Source of the DNA: CAKSQF01 sp964582375
GTDB taxonomy: Bacteria; Bacillota; Clostridia; Oscillospirales; CAG-272
DNA length: 52,680 nt
Direction of reading: 5' to 3'
Assembly (NCBI GenBank): GCA_964582375.1
Contig: CAZORL010000011.1
Span: 1-52,680 of the forward strand
Shown here: positions 42,533-51,172 of the stretch, one piece after another
Position numbering within the stretch: position 1 is the stretch's first letter
Layout: the number at the start of each line of letters is the position of its first letter
Translations under genes and position numbers: made by a program
Notes under the pieces: generated by a model
The model's database searches: none
What the model was told of the DNA's origin: nothing
Seen by the model: the letters and a program-made list of their open reading frames with translations, nothing else

Positions 42533-44470
42533 TCACATGGTCAGCTCGCGCGCCTTTGTTCTCTGCTCTTCGAGAGCGCGTGCGATAAACTCATCGACCG
42601 ACATTGCCGTCGATTCGCCCTTGCGATTTCTGACCATTACACTGCCGCTTTCGACCTCGTTTGCTCCGATAACGAGCATGTACGGGATCTTCTCAAGCTG
42701 TGCCTCTCTGATCTTGTAGCCGATCTTTTCGTTGCGCTCGTCGATCTCCGTGCGGACGATGCCTGCGTCGATAAGCTTCTGCATAACGCTCTCGGCAAAT
42801 TCGTGCTGATCCGAACCGATCGGAAGGATCTTGACCTGTGTCGGCGAGAGCCAGAAGGGAAACGCACCTGCGTATTTTTCGATGAGCAGTGCGAGTGTGC
42901 GCTCGTAACAGCCGATAGACGTGCGGTGAATGATATATGGATGCTTTTTGGTATCGTCACGATCATTGTAGACCATGCCGAATTTTTCAGCAAGGAACTG
43001 GTCGATCTGAATGGTGATAAGCGTATCCTCCTTGCCGAAGACGTTTTTGATCTGAATGTCGAGCTTCGGTCCGTAGAACGCCGCCTCGCCGATGCCGATC
43101 TTGTACGGGATCTCAAGGTGGTCAAGGATCCTCTTCATGATGCCCTGTGCCTCGTCCCAATCCTCGGGCGTGCCGATATATTTTTCGCGATTGTTGGGAT
43201 CCCACTGCGAGAAACGATAGGAAACGTCCTCGTACAGACCGAGCGTTTTGAGCATGAATGTAGTAAGTTCAAGACACTTCTTGAACTCGTCCTCAAGCTG
43301 ATCGGGGCGGCACATGAGGTGTCCTTCGGAGATGGTGAACTGACGAACGCGGATAAGTCCGTGCATCTCGCCCGAATCCTCGTTTCTAAAAAGAGTCGAG
43401 GTCTCGTTGTAGCGAAGCGGAAGATCACGGTAGGAACGTGCCTCCGAGAGATATGCCTGATATTGGAAGGGGCAGGTCATCGGACGGAGTGCAAAGCATT
43501 CTTTGGAGTTGGGATCGCCGAGCACGAACATTCCGTCAAGATAATGATCCCAGTGACCCGAAAGCTTATAGAGATCGGATTTAGCCATAAACGGTGTCTT
43601 TGTAAGAAGCCATCCGCGCTTTTGCTCCTCATCCTCGACAAAACGCTGGAGAAGCTGTATCATTCTCGCACCCTTCGGGAGCATGATCGGAAGACCCTGT
43701 CCCACGACATCAACGGTCGTAAAGAGCTTAAGCTCTCTGCCGAGCTTATTGTGATCGCGCCTTCTTGCCTCCTCGCGTGCGGCAAGGAAGGCATTCAGCT
43801 CATCCTTTGTCGGAAATGCCGTGCCGTAGATACGCTGGAGCTGTTTATTGGAGGCATCGCCCTCCCAATATGCGCCGGTACACTGCGTAAGCTTGAACGC
43901 TTTGACCGCGCCTGTCGAGAACAGATGCGGACCTGCGCAAAGGTCGGTGAACTCACCCTGGCGATAGAAAGAGATGTCCTCGCCCTCGGGCACTCTGTCA
44001 ATAAGCAGCACCTTGTATGGCTCGCCCTTCTCCTCCATGAGTGCTTTCGCCTCGTCACGCGGCAGGAGGAATCTCTCGATCTTAAGGTTTTCCTTAACGA
44101 TCTTCTTCATCTCCGCCTCGAGCTTTGACAGATTTTCGGTCGTAAATGTTACCTCGCTGTCAATATCGTAGTAAAATCCGTCATCTACCGACGGTCCGAT
44201 GGTCAGCTTTGCCTCGGGGAACAGTCTCTTGACTGCCTGTGCGAGAATGTGCGATGCAGTGTGCCAAAATACTCGCTTGCCCTCGTCATCGGCAAATGTG
44301 AGGGGGGCAATGTCGCTGTTTTCGGTCGCGGGAGCGGTCAGTTCGAGCGTCCTCTCGCCGTCGGTGGCGGCGATCACCTCGCGGGTCATAAGTCCCGCCT
44401 CTTTTATAGCGTCGTAAACGGTCGATACCGCATCCGACTCGATCTCATTGTGACAAACCTTAAGTTTCAT
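42533..44470 (-). CDS. thrS: Threonyl-tRNA synthetase
   Basis: A 645-residue class II synthetase. The N-terminus contains a TGS-like domain; next comes the editing domain with HTASHILAQAVKRLFP and CAGPHLFSTG (zinc-type HxxxH and Cys-His residues). The catalytic core has MTCPFQYQAYLSEARSYRDLPLRYNE (motif 1-2 region) and RTSIGCYERTLALLIE (motif 3). The C-terminal anticodon-binding domain follows. It is regulated by an upstream T-box. The ATG at 44470 follows TAGGAGGAT. Confidence 0.97.
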   Translation of the reverse strand: MKLKVCHNEIESDAVSTVYDAIKEAGLMTREVIAATDGERTLELTAPATENSDIAPLTFADDEGKRVFWHTASHILAQAVKRLFPEAKLTIGPSVDDGFYYDIDSEVTFTTENLSKLEAEMKKIVKENLKIERFLLPRDEAKALMEEKGEPYKVLLIDRVPEGEDISFYRQGEFTDLCAGPHLFSTGAVKAFKLTQCTGAYWEGDASNKQLQRIYGTAFPTKDELNAFLAAREEARRRDHNKLGRELKLFTTVDVVGQGLPIMLPKGARMIQLLQRFVEDEEQKRGWLLTKTPFMAKSDLYKLSGHWDHYLDGMFVLGDPNSKECFALRPMTCPFQYQAYLSEARSYRDLPLRYNETSTLFRNEDSGEMHGLIRVRQFTISEGHLMCRPDQLEDEFKKCLELTTFMLKTLGLYEDVSYRFSQWDPNNREKYIGTPEDWDEAQGIMKRILDHLEIPYKIGIGEAAFYGPKLDIQIKNVFGKEDTLITIQIDQFLAEKFGMVYNDRDDTKKHPYIIHRTSIGCYERTLALLIEKYAGAFPFWLSPTQVKILPIGSDQHEFAESVMQKLIDAGIVRTEIDERNEKIGYKIREAQLEKIPYMLVIGANEVESGSVMVRNRKGESTAMSVDEFIARALEEQRTKARELTM

Positions 44471-44498
44471 TCGGTTATCCTCCTATAAAATTTATATT

Positions 44499-44705
44499 AA
44501 AAGCACCCCGACACGCAAAAATGCGTGTCGGGGTGCAATATCGATAGATATACGATAAAATTACACGGTTCCACCCGATGTTTAACTCTTTATGAAAATA
44601 TTTCATCTGTCCCGACGGTGGTAACAGCACAGACCTCAACATGATCTTTCAGCACACGATCACTCTCTGTGGATGCGGCTCCTGCCTGCCTTGTCCTTCG
44701 GTTTC
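44499..44705 (-). promoter_or_regulatory. T-box riboswitch of thrS
   Basis: On the minus strand the leader holds the T-box signature CGGGTGGAACCGTG (44577-44564) and, downstream, an intrinsic terminator with 14-bp stem GCACCCCGACACGC (44503-44516 / 44523-44536) followed by TTTT. Upstream parts include AGAGAGTGATCG and GCTGAAAGATC, resembling Stem I with its GA motif. A threonine codon ACC, occurring twice in GTTACCACC (44617-44625), is the candidate specifier. Uncharged tRNA-Thr should stabilise antitermination. Confidence 0.93.
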
Positions 44706-44709
44706 TCAC

Positions 44710-44738
44710 ATTATATCACTTTTTTTCGGATATGTCAA
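44710..44738 (-). promoter_or_regulatory. Promoter of thrS
   Basis: TTGACA (44733-44738) and TATAAT (44710-44715), spacing 17, just before the T-box. The -35 box lies within 3 bases of the assembly gap. Confidence 0.88.
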
Positions 44739-44741
44739 GAG

Positions 44742-44841
44742 NNNNNNNNNNNNNNNNNNNNNNNNNNNNNNNNNNNNNNNNNNNNNNNNNNNNNNNNNNN
44801 NNNNNNNNNNNNNNNNNNNNNNNNNNNNNNNNNNNNNNNNN
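44742..44841. other. Assembly gap of 100 N
   Basis: Exactly 100 unknown bases. The 12 bases before the gap (44730-44741) equal the 12 bases after it (44842-44853), both ATATGTCAAGAG, which suggests two contigs that overlap rather than a true 100-base gap. The approximately 50 bases after the gap hold a weak terminator for icd (AACGC/GCGTT then ATTTTTG on the minus strand) and the palindrome TTTTTGATCAAAAA. Confidence 0.9.
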
Positions 44842-44908
44842 ATATGTCAAGAGTTTTTGATCAAAAAATCAAAAATCTGTCGGGAACGCTCGCGTTGGCA
44901 GGTCGAAC

Positions 44909-46141
44909 TTACATGTCAAGCGCAACCAATGCATGAAGTCTCTCGGCGATTGCCAAAAGAAATTCTTGTGTACCGAGCCTTGTGACATTCGGCAGGGTTG
45001 ACATTGCGGCAAGGTCTCCTGTCATTTTGCCGCTCTCTATCGTGTCGATCGTTGCTCTCTCGAGTGCGTCGCCAAAAGCGGTCAGCTCGGGGCATGCATC
45101 AAGCTCGCCACGCTTTTTCAGTGCGCCGCTCCATGCAAAGATAGTCGCGACGCTGTTGGTCGAGGTCGGCTCGCCCTTCAGATATTTATAATAATGTCTC
45201 TGTACCGTGCCGTGTGCCGCCTCATACTCGTATATTCCGTCGGGCGAGACTAGCACCGAGGTCATCATCGCGAGCGATCCGTAGGCGGTAGCTATCATAT
45301 CCGACATGACATCGCCGTCGTAATTTTTCAGTGCCCAAATAAATCCGCCTTCCGAACGGACGACACGTGCAACGGCGTCATCGATAAGGGTGTAAAAATA
45401 CTCGATGCCCGCCCTTTCGAAGGCATCCTTATACTCATTCTCGTAAATCTCGGCAAAAATATCCTTAAATCTGTGATCGTAGATCTTGGAGATGGTATCC
45501 TTGGTCGAGAACCAAAGATCCTGCTTTGTATCAAGCGCGTAATTAAAACAGCTGCGTGCAAAGCTCATTATCGATCGATCGGTATTGTGAAGTCCTTGGA
45601 GGATACCGTCGCAGTCATATTCGTGTATCATTTTTTCGGTGACATTTCCGTCGGCATCGCGGCAGACGAGCGAGCAGGTCGATCCTGCCGACACGCGCAT
45701 TTCGGTATTTTTATACACATCGCCGTATGCGTGACGGGCAACCGTGATCGGCTTTTTCCAATTCGGAATATATGGCGTGATCCCGCGGACTATTATCGGC
45801 GCGCGAAATACAGTACCGTCGAGCATTGCTCTGATCGTGCCGTTTGGCGACTTCCACATCTCGGAAAGGTTATATTCGGTGACCCTCTGCGCATTCGGCG
45901 TGATGGTCGCGCATTTGACGGCAACGCCGTATTTTTTCGTCGCGAGTGCGGATTCGATCGTGACACGATCGGCAGTCGCATTTCGATTTTCCAGCCCGAG
46001 ATCGTAATACTCGGTCTTAAGCTCGACAAACGGCTCGATGAGTATTTCTTTTATCATCTTCCAGATAACGCGAGTCATCTCGTCTCCGTCCATCTCGACA
46101 AGCGGAGTTTTCATTTTTATTTTCTTTTCGTCTGTATTCAT
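44909..46141 (-). CDS. icd: NADP-dependent isocitrate dehydrogenase
   Basis: About 410 residues, of the eukaryotic-like (type II) subfamily: VEMDGDEMTRVIWKMIK at the start, CATITPNAQRVTEY, WKSPNGTIRAMLDGTVFRAPI, and NYDGDVMSDMIATAYGSLAMMTSVLVSPDG. It makes 2-oxoglutarate, CO2 and NADPH from isocitrate. The ATG at 46141 is preferred because the ribosome binding site GGAG directly touches the earlier ATG at 46153; the spacing to 46141 is somewhat long (12 bases). It is transcribed divergently from a TetR regulator. Confidence 0.95.
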   Translation of the reverse strand: MNTDEKKIKMKTPLVEMDGDEMTRVIWKMIKEILIEPFVELKTEYYDLGLENRNATADRVTIESALATKKYGVAVKCATITPNAQRVTEYNLSEMWKSPNGTIRAMLDGTVFRAPIIVRGITPYIPNWKKPITVARHAYGDVYKNTEMRVSAGSTCSLVCRDADGNVTEKMIHEYDCDGILQGLHNTDRSIMSFARSCFNYALDTKQDLWFSTKDTISKIYDHRFKDIFAEIYENEYKDAFERAGIEYFYTLIDDAVARVVRSEGGFIWALKNYDGDVMSDMIATAYGSLAMMTSVLVSPDGIYEYEAAHGTVQRHYYKYLKGEPTSTNSVATIFAWSGALKKRGELDACPELTAFGDALERATIDTIESGKMTGDLAAMSTLPNVTRLGTQEFLLAIAERLHALVALDM

Positions 46142-46175
46142 ATCGGCATTCATCTCCGTAAATTATTTATCTGCT

Positions 46176-46204
46176 ATTTTACCACATTTTTTTCGTCATG
46201 TCAA
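46176..46204 (-). promoter_or_regulatory. Promoter of icd
   Basis: TTGACA (46199-46204) and TAAAAT (46176-46181), spacing 17, about 35 bases from the start codon. Confidence 0.82.
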
Positions 46205-46211
46205 GCAAACG

Positions 46212-46226
46212 GCGAAAATTTTTCGC
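46212..46226. promoter_or_regulatory. Palindrome between the icd and TetR promoters, candidate operator
   Basis: GCGAAAA-T-TTTTCGC is a perfect 15-base palindrome lying between the two divergent promoters, 8 bases upstream of the icd -35 box. Confidence 0.45.
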
Positions 46227-46255
46227 AATTTCGGTAAAATATCGCAAATAAAGGA

Positions 46256-46284
46256 TTGACTTTCGACGGCATTCGTGATATAAT
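46256..46284 (+). promoter_or_regulatory. Promoter of the TetR regulator gene
   Basis: TTGACT (46256-46261) and TATAAT (46279-46284), spacing 17. Confidence 0.85.
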
Positions 46285-46295
46285 AACGTTACGCG

Positions 46296-46307
46296 TGTAA
46301 TATTACA
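46296..46307. promoter_or_regulatory. Palindrome TGTAATATTACA over the tetR transcript start, candidate operator
   Basis: A 12-base perfect palindrome 12 bases downstream of the -10 box. Its position would let a bound repressor block transcription, as expected for an autoregulated TetR protein. A related half site GTTAC lies just upstream (46288-46292). Confidence 0.5.
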
Positions 46308-46343
46308 GCAGTATTCTTAAAACACGACCACAGGAGAAATACC

Positions 46344-46910
46344 GTGCCAAGAAAATTCACATTTCAAAAGGAAGAGATCATAAACGCCGCACTCGAGCTG
46401 ACGCGAGAGAGGGGGATATCCGCAGTAACCGCACGCGCACTCGGAGCAAAGCTCGGGACATCGTCACAGCCCATATTCGGGCATTTTGACAGCATGGACG
46501 AGGTTAAAGCATCTGTCACCGCCGCGGCAAGCGAATTATATCACTTCTATTTGAAAGGCGACATAGAAAGCGGCAAATATCCGCCATACAAGGCGAGCGG
46601 CATGGCGTACATTCGTTTTGCACGCGAGCAGAAGGAGTTGTTCAAGCTTCTTTTTATGTGCGACAGATCGCCCGAGGACATGACAAAAGAGTCACCCGAA
46701 TTTGAAGAGGTTGTTGGCATTCTCGTAAAACAGACAAATATGTCAAGGGATAGTGCGATACTCTTCCATCTCGAAATGTGGGCGTACGTTCACGGAGTCG
46801 CCGTCATGATCGCCACGGGATATTACGATTGGAACGAGGAGCTTTGCGGTCGGACCCTCACCGACGTTTACGAGGGACTTCGGCACACATTTGCGGATTG
46901 TGACAAATAA
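46344..46910 (+). CDS. TetR/AcrR family transcriptional regulator
   Basis: A 188-residue protein. The N-terminal helix-turn-helix is FQKEEIINAALELTRERGISAVTARALGAKLGTSSQPIFGHF, ending in the typical F-G-H-F variant of the YYHF motif. The C-terminal part (about 60-188) is a helical ligand-binding domain with HLEMWAYVHGVAVMIATGYY, resembling the WHG class of TetR C-terminal domains. Ligand and targets unknown; divergent icd and its own gene are candidates. The start is GTG at 46344 with CAGGAGA upstream. Confidence 0.92.
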   Translation: MPRKFTFQKEEIINAALELTRERGISAVTARALGAKLGTSSQPIFGHFDSMDEVKASVTAAASELYHFYLKGDIESGKYPPYKASGMAYIRFAREQKELFKLLFMCDRSPEDMTKESPEFEEVVGILVKQTNMSRDSAILFHLEMWAYVHGVAVMIATGYYDWNEELCGRTLTDVYEGLRHTFADCDK

Positions 46911-46925
46911 TTTTTGTCTTCCTTC

Positions 46926-46954
46926 TTGACAAATCTGCAAAAGCGTGCTATAAT
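46926..46954 (+). promoter_or_regulatory. Promoter of cysK
   Basis: TTGACA (46926-46931) and TATAAT (46949-46954), spacing 17, full consensus. Confidence 0.9.
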
Positions 46955-46961
46955 ATAGTAT

Positions 46962-46980
46962 ACCAAACCGGTAGGTTTTG
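46962..46980 (+). promoter_or_regulatory. Candidate Rrf2-family operator before cysK
   Basis: ACCAAACCGGTAGGTTTTG contains AAACC and GGTTT arms around a four-base centre, and lies directly after the -10 box. The size, symmetry and position fit Rrf2-family (CymR/IscR-like) operators, and the next gene but one encodes such a regulator. Confidence 0.6.
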
Positions 46981-46995
46981 AAAGGGTGAAACATC

Positions 46996-47925
46996 ATGTC
47001 AAGAATATACAGATCGGCAGACGAGCTTATCGGCAGGACTCCGCTGCTCGAAATGGTCGGAATTGAAAAAACATACAAGCTTTGCGCCAAAATATACGCA
47101 AAGCTCGAATATTTGAATCCTGCGGGATCGGTCAAGGACAGAGTTGCGAGATCGATGATCGACGATGCCGAAAGGCGCGGACTGCTTGTCGAAGGTGCGA
47201 CGGTCATTGAGCCGACAAGCGGAAACACGGGAATCGGTCTTGCATCGGTATGTGCGGCGCGCGGATATCGGCTGATAATAGTCATGCCCGACAGCATGTC
47301 GATCGAGCGCAGACAGATCATGCTCGCATACGGTGCGGAGCTTGTGCTTACTCCGGGAGCCGAGGGCATGAAAGGTGCGATCAAAAAAGCGGACGAGCTT
47401 GCCGCATCTATTGAAAACAGCTTTGTCGCAGGACAATTTACAAATCCCGCAAACCCGAAGGCACACTACGTGAGCACGGGACCCGAGATCTTCAGCGATA
47501 CCGACGGCGAGATCGACTTTTTCGTCGCAGGTGTCGGCACGGGCGGCACGATCAGCGGCGTCGGCAAATATCTGAAAGAGCAAAACCCCGACATCCGCAT
47601 TGTCGGTGTCGAGCCTGACACATCGGCGGTCCTTTCGGGCATGTCGGCAGGTCCGCACAAGCTTCAAGGCATTGGTGCGGGATTTGTGCCCGACATTCTC
47701 GATCGATCGGTCATTGACGAGATCATGAGAGTTTCGTCGGATGCGGCATTCGAGCTTGGCAGAGCCGTCGGCAGACACGAGGGCATTCTTGTCGGAATAT
47801 CGTCGGGAGCGGCACTTTCGGCAGCAGTCGAGATCGCGCGCCGCCCCGAAAACGAGGGAAAAAAGATAGTCGTTCTCCTTCCCGACACGGGCGACAGATA
47901 TCTTTCGACCGAGCTTTTTAATTGA
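46996..47925 (+). CDS. cysK: Cysteine synthase A (O-acetylserine sulfhydrylase)
   Basis: A 309-residue PLP enzyme that makes cysteine from O-acetylserine and sulfide. Lys47 in LNPAGSVKDRVA holds the cofactor; PTSGNTGIGLA binds the substrate carboxylate; GTGGTISGVGKYLKE binds PLP phosphate; and GISSGAALSAA is the late serine motif. The ATG at 46996 follows AAAGGGTG. The Rrf2 gene begins 20 bases downstream, so they are cotranscribed. Confidence 0.96.
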   Translation: MSRIYRSADELIGRTPLLEMVGIEKTYKLCAKIYAKLEYLNPAGSVKDRVARSMIDDAERRGLLVEGATVIEPTSGNTGIGLASVCAARGYRLIIVMPDSMSIERRQIMLAYGAELVLTPGAEGMKGAIKKADELAASIENSFVAGQFTNPANPKAHYVSTGPEIFSDTDGEIDFFVAGVGTGGTISGVGKYLKEQNPDIRIVGVEPDTSAVLSGMSAGPHKLQGIGAGFVPDILDRSVIDEIMRVSSDAAFELGRAVGRHEGILVGISSGAALSAAVEIARRPENEGKKIVVLLPDTGDRYLSTELFN

Positions 47926-47945
47926 CGAAAGGAACTATCGACAAA

Positions 47946-48356
47946 ATGATGGTATCGACCAGAGGAAGATATGCGCTGAGGCTAATGATCGATCTTGCCG
48001 AGAGGTTCGAGCGCGACTGCGTACCGATGAAGGAGATCGTCGAGCGGCAAGGCATATCAAAAAAATACATGGAGCAGATCATGCCGACGCTGTCAAAGGC
48101 AGGGCTTGTCGAAAGCGTCCACGGTGCAAACGGTGGATACAGGCTGACAAAAGCACCATCCGAATACAGTGTGTGGGAGATCATCTCGGCAACAGACGGC
48201 TCTCTTGCACCCGTTGCGTGTTTGTCCGAGGGAGCAATTCCCTGCACGCGAGCATCCGAGTGCAAAACGCTTGCCATGTGGGAAAGGTTCAACATTATAA
48301 CAAAAGATTATTTTTCATCGATCACGCTTGCCGATCTCGAGAGCGGCAAATTATAA
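47946..48356 (+). CDS. Rrf2 family transcriptional regulator with three conserved cysteines
   Basis: A 136-residue protein starting MMVSTRGRYALRLMIDLA, the usual Rrf2 winged-helix start, with ISKKYMEQIMPTLSKAGLVESVHGANGGYRL as recognition helix and wing. Cys92, Cys100 and Cys106 (C-x7-C-x5-C) lie in the region where IscR has the three cysteines that hold a 2Fe-2S cluster (C-x5-C-x5-C). CymR, the usual cysteine regulator of Firmicutes, lacks this set. So it may sense iron-sulfur status, or it may be a CymR/IscR hybrid type. The start is uncertain by one codon (ATGATG). Confidence 0.92.
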   Translation: MMVSTRGRYALRLMIDLAERFERDCVPMKEIVERQGISKKYMEQIMPTLSKAGLVESVHGANGGYRLTKAPSEYSVWEIISATDGSLAPVACLSEGAIPCTRASECKTLAMWERFNIITKDYFSSITLADLESGKL

Positions 48357-48396
48357 AAAGCAAAGCTGTCCCGATTTTCGAGACAGCTTTGTTTTT
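48355..48396 (+). terminator. Terminator of the cysK operon
   Basis: CAAAGCTGTC (48361-48370) and GACAGCTTTG (48382-48391) pair with an 11-base loop, followed by TTTTT. Confidence 0.9.
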
Positions 48397-48418
48397 GCAA
48401 AAGGAGCAAGCCGCCGCA

Positions 48419-51064
48419 TCATTCTCCGTCAAACGGGACGACGACCGAAACATTCTCGCCCATCCATTTGGCGCGGCGGGATATGTATTCCTTCAAAAAA
48501 TCGATCTGTTTTTCGTATGTATTATACGCCTTGAGTGCGGACGGCTGATATCCGACCTTTATGTTCAGGATCTTCCATTTATCAAAGTTCGCCTTTGCCG
48601 ACGGAGAGATCAGCTCATACAGTCGATCGATCTCCGAATAAAGATACTCGATAAGATCGTCGCCCACCTCCTCCCAGCGAGCGGACAGCCGATCGACAAA
48701 TTTTTGATCGGACAGCAGATATGTTATCCAGTTCGTCCAAACATAGTCATCCTTGGCATAAAGGCACGCCCAACCCTTGCCGTCAAGCTTGTCGCGATTG
48801 AAATTGCCGAACGCGAGATCGAAATCCCAAGCAGGTCCCATTGTAAGCTTGCCGCCTGCGTCCTTTGTAATATAACAGCTTCGGCGGAAGGATGAATCGA
48901 GATTATATGACAGCTCATGCAGGATGAACCAGTCGATCAGCGAATCGACATCAATATATTCGTCATATCCGTCAAGCGACTTTACCGCATCGTTGGCTTT
49001 TATCACATAATTTTTTATGTATTCAACCTGTGCCTTTGTCAGCTCGCCCTCCTCGGGCGTTTTGATCTTCGCATACTTTATGAGATCGGTCATAAAGCAG
49101 GTGACATCCCAAACATCATTCGTGTCTGTCCCGCCGACCTCGATCAGATAGCCCGTATCGAGTTCGGTACCGTTGTCGGCAAGCTCAACTCTGCCATCCC
49201 CCGACTCGATCTGCTCACCGATCGAATAGACCCCGATATACTCGCCGTTAAGAAAGAGATCGACGACATACTGTGTCGGTGCCCATTTCATATTATCAAG
49301 AAATTTTGCCGCCGAAAAGGCTATGGTATTTCTGACAAGCGATTTGTCCGAGTAATTTGCCAAGAGCACCCATTTTTTTGCCGCAGTAAGCCCGAGAACC
49401 GATGTTTTTTCGTTAAATTTGATCTTATAAGGCTTTTTGTCCCATGTCCATGTGGAATTTCCCCTGCCTCTTATCGATATCCCGACCGTATCAAGTCCCT
49501 CGAATCCGTCGGCATTATCAGCATTTATTTTGATGTTGCCGCCGACATAGCCGTCACGCGGTATATCCTTTGTCGATGTGACCGTATTGATCACGATCAC
49601 GGGAAGCTTTGTTGGGATGTAATTTAATGTGAGAAGATATCGCACAACACCGCCCGCGCCGTCGTCTGCCGTGATAGTCACGCCGAGCGGATCGAGCAGA
49701 TCGCACCTTTTGTTTATTTTCACACTGCCGTCCGAATCGATCGCCAGGAGTGCGGCGCGAAGGGCATCGGGGTCGGCGACGCGATCAAATGTCGCACTGA
49801 AAATATAGCTGCCCTCCGTCCGCTCAAAGATGATGTCACTGCTGATCAGGTTGTCGTCGCTGTCCATTCTGATGCTTTTTATCGGGTCGGCACTGCCTCC
49901 GAGCAGACCGTCGGCATGGTTGCGACCGTTAAGCGTCCCGAAATTCCAAAGTTCCGCCGCCTGTGCAATGTTCATGCGGCAGTCGTCCCATATCACATCA
50001 GCGTGGGGGGCTGAGATCAGGATCGGCGATCGTCCCGCATAACTGCCCTCCTCGGCTGTAACACTGATGGTGGTTCTTTCGTTTGTTATGACCGATATCG
50101 GCACTTCGACATATGCACCGCGACATATCTCGATGCTTATCGGCATATCGATGGTGTAATTCCCGACTATCCTGCACCCATCGACAAGTTTAAGACGATC
50201 GCCCGAGCAGAGCGTGGGGAGCAGATCATCATCAAGAAGGCGAGCGAGTGCGGCATCTGAGGTTATCTCGATGCATTCGTTCTCGAGCGGGACGGCGTTG
50301 AGCGACAGCGCACGAATGTGATAGGAAAGCGGCGATACACTCTCGACAAGAGATGTCGGGAGAACTATATCGCTTTTGGGGGTATCGGCATAAAACTCGC
50401 CGCAATCGACGGCGGCTCCGTCCGATGTGACGATCGAAAATCCGCCGCTTGTGCCAAAATCGACCGAGATATCGCCGCTCACCGAAAGTGTTGTCGATTC
50501 AAGAACGATATAGCAGGGTCTTGTGACAGACAGTTCCTCGAGCCTGATATTTCTTGTGACAGATAGCGTTTTGGCAAACGATTCATCGCTCACGGCAAGT
50601 GCGAGCGCATCGCCGTCACATACATATGAGACGGCAATTTGCCCGATCTCGAAGGTGACAGCACCGAGATGTCCGCCGTCTGAGGTAATATCGAGCGCGA
50701 TGGCCTTCCCCGCCCCGACCTCGGTCGAGATTCCTCTGCCGTCAAAGAGGAGGCGGCAGTCGGCGGCAGATGCCAAAGCTATCGGCGAAGAAAAATAAAG
50801 CAATACCCGAACGCTTTCATCGCCTCCGTTCGACACACTGAGACTGTTTTCTCCGTGAAGGAGTGATATTTCGTCCGAAAAGGAGCTTTTGTCGGCGTAA
50901 TATTTCGCTTTGTTTACGCCTATGGAGATCAAATCGCTCTCGGGAATGGTGGTCGGAACGGATGTGGTCGCCGGGACTTTGAAGGTCTCGTACGGCACAT
51001 CACCGCCGCATCCGACAAGCAAGAGGCAAACGATCACCAGTGCGGCAATAATCAGATTTTTCAT
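48419..51064 (-). CDS. CotH kinase family lipoprotein
   Basis: An 881-residue protein. It has a signal peptide with lipobox LLVGC (Cys19), so it is anchored on the outer face. Residues about 30-500 are beta-rich and Ser/Thr/Asp-rich with no catalytic motif I recognise. The C-terminal 350 residues are the CotH domain: GISIRGRGNSTWTWDKKPYKIKF near 530, KKWVLLANYSDKSLVRN, YIGVYSIGEQI, and GPAWDFDLAFGN near 743. CotH proteins are secreted or spore-coat atypical kinases that can phosphorylate coat proteins; DFD is the metal-binding part. No spore-coat genes lie nearby, so the target is unknown. Confidence 0.92.
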   Translation of the reverse strand: MKNLIIAALVIVCLLLVGCGGDVPYETFKVPATTSVPTTIPESDLISIGVNKAKYYADKSSFSDEISLLHGENSLSVSNGGDESVRVLLYFSSPIALASAADCRLLFDGRGISTEVGAGKAIALDITSDGGHLGAVTFEIGQIAVSYVCDGDALALAVSDESFAKTLSVTRNIRLEELSVTRPCYIVLESTTLSVSGDISVDFGTSGGFSIVTSDGAAVDCGEFYADTPKSDIVLPTSLVESVSPLSYHIRALSLNAVPLENECIEITSDAALARLLDDDLLPTLCSGDRLKLVDGCRIVGNYTIDMPISIEICRGAYVEVPISVITNERTTISVTAEEGSYAGRSPILISAPHADVIWDDCRMNIAQAAELWNFGTLNGRNHADGLLGGSADPIKSIRMDSDDNLISSDIIFERTEGSYIFSATFDRVADPDALRAALLAIDSDGSVKINKRCDLLDPLGVTITADDGAGGVVRYLLTLNYIPTKLPVIVINTVTSTKDIPRDGYVGGNIKINADNADGFEGLDTVGISIRGRGNSTWTWDKKPYKIKFNEKTSVLGLTAAKKWVLLANYSDKSLVRNTIAFSAAKFLDNMKWAPTQYVVDLFLNGEYIGVYSIGEQIESGDGRVELADNGTELDTGYLIEVGGTDTNDVWDVTCFMTDLIKYAKIKTPEEGELTKAQVEYIKNYVIKANDAVKSLDGYDEYIDVDSLIDWFILHELSYNLDSSFRRSCYITKDAGGKLTMGPAWDFDLAFGNFNRDKLDGKGWACLYAKDDYVWTNWITYLLSDQKFVDRLSARWEEVGDDLIEYLYSEIDRLYELISPSAKANFDKWKILNIKVGYQPSALKAYNTYEKQIDFLKEYISRRAKWMGENVSVVVPFDGE

Positions 51065-51098
51065 CTTTATCTTTTCCGTAAAACATGATTTTTATTTT

Positions 51099-51127
51099 AT
51101 TATAGCAAATGATTGTGAATAATTCAA
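51099..51127 (-). promoter_or_regulatory. Promoter of the CotH lipoprotein gene
   Basis: TTGAAT (51122-51127) and TATAAT (51099-51104), spacing 17. Confidence 0.8.
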
Positions 51128-51172
51128 GCAATCGAAAAATACCTCCACTGAAAAAAGTGACCTCCTTGTGCA

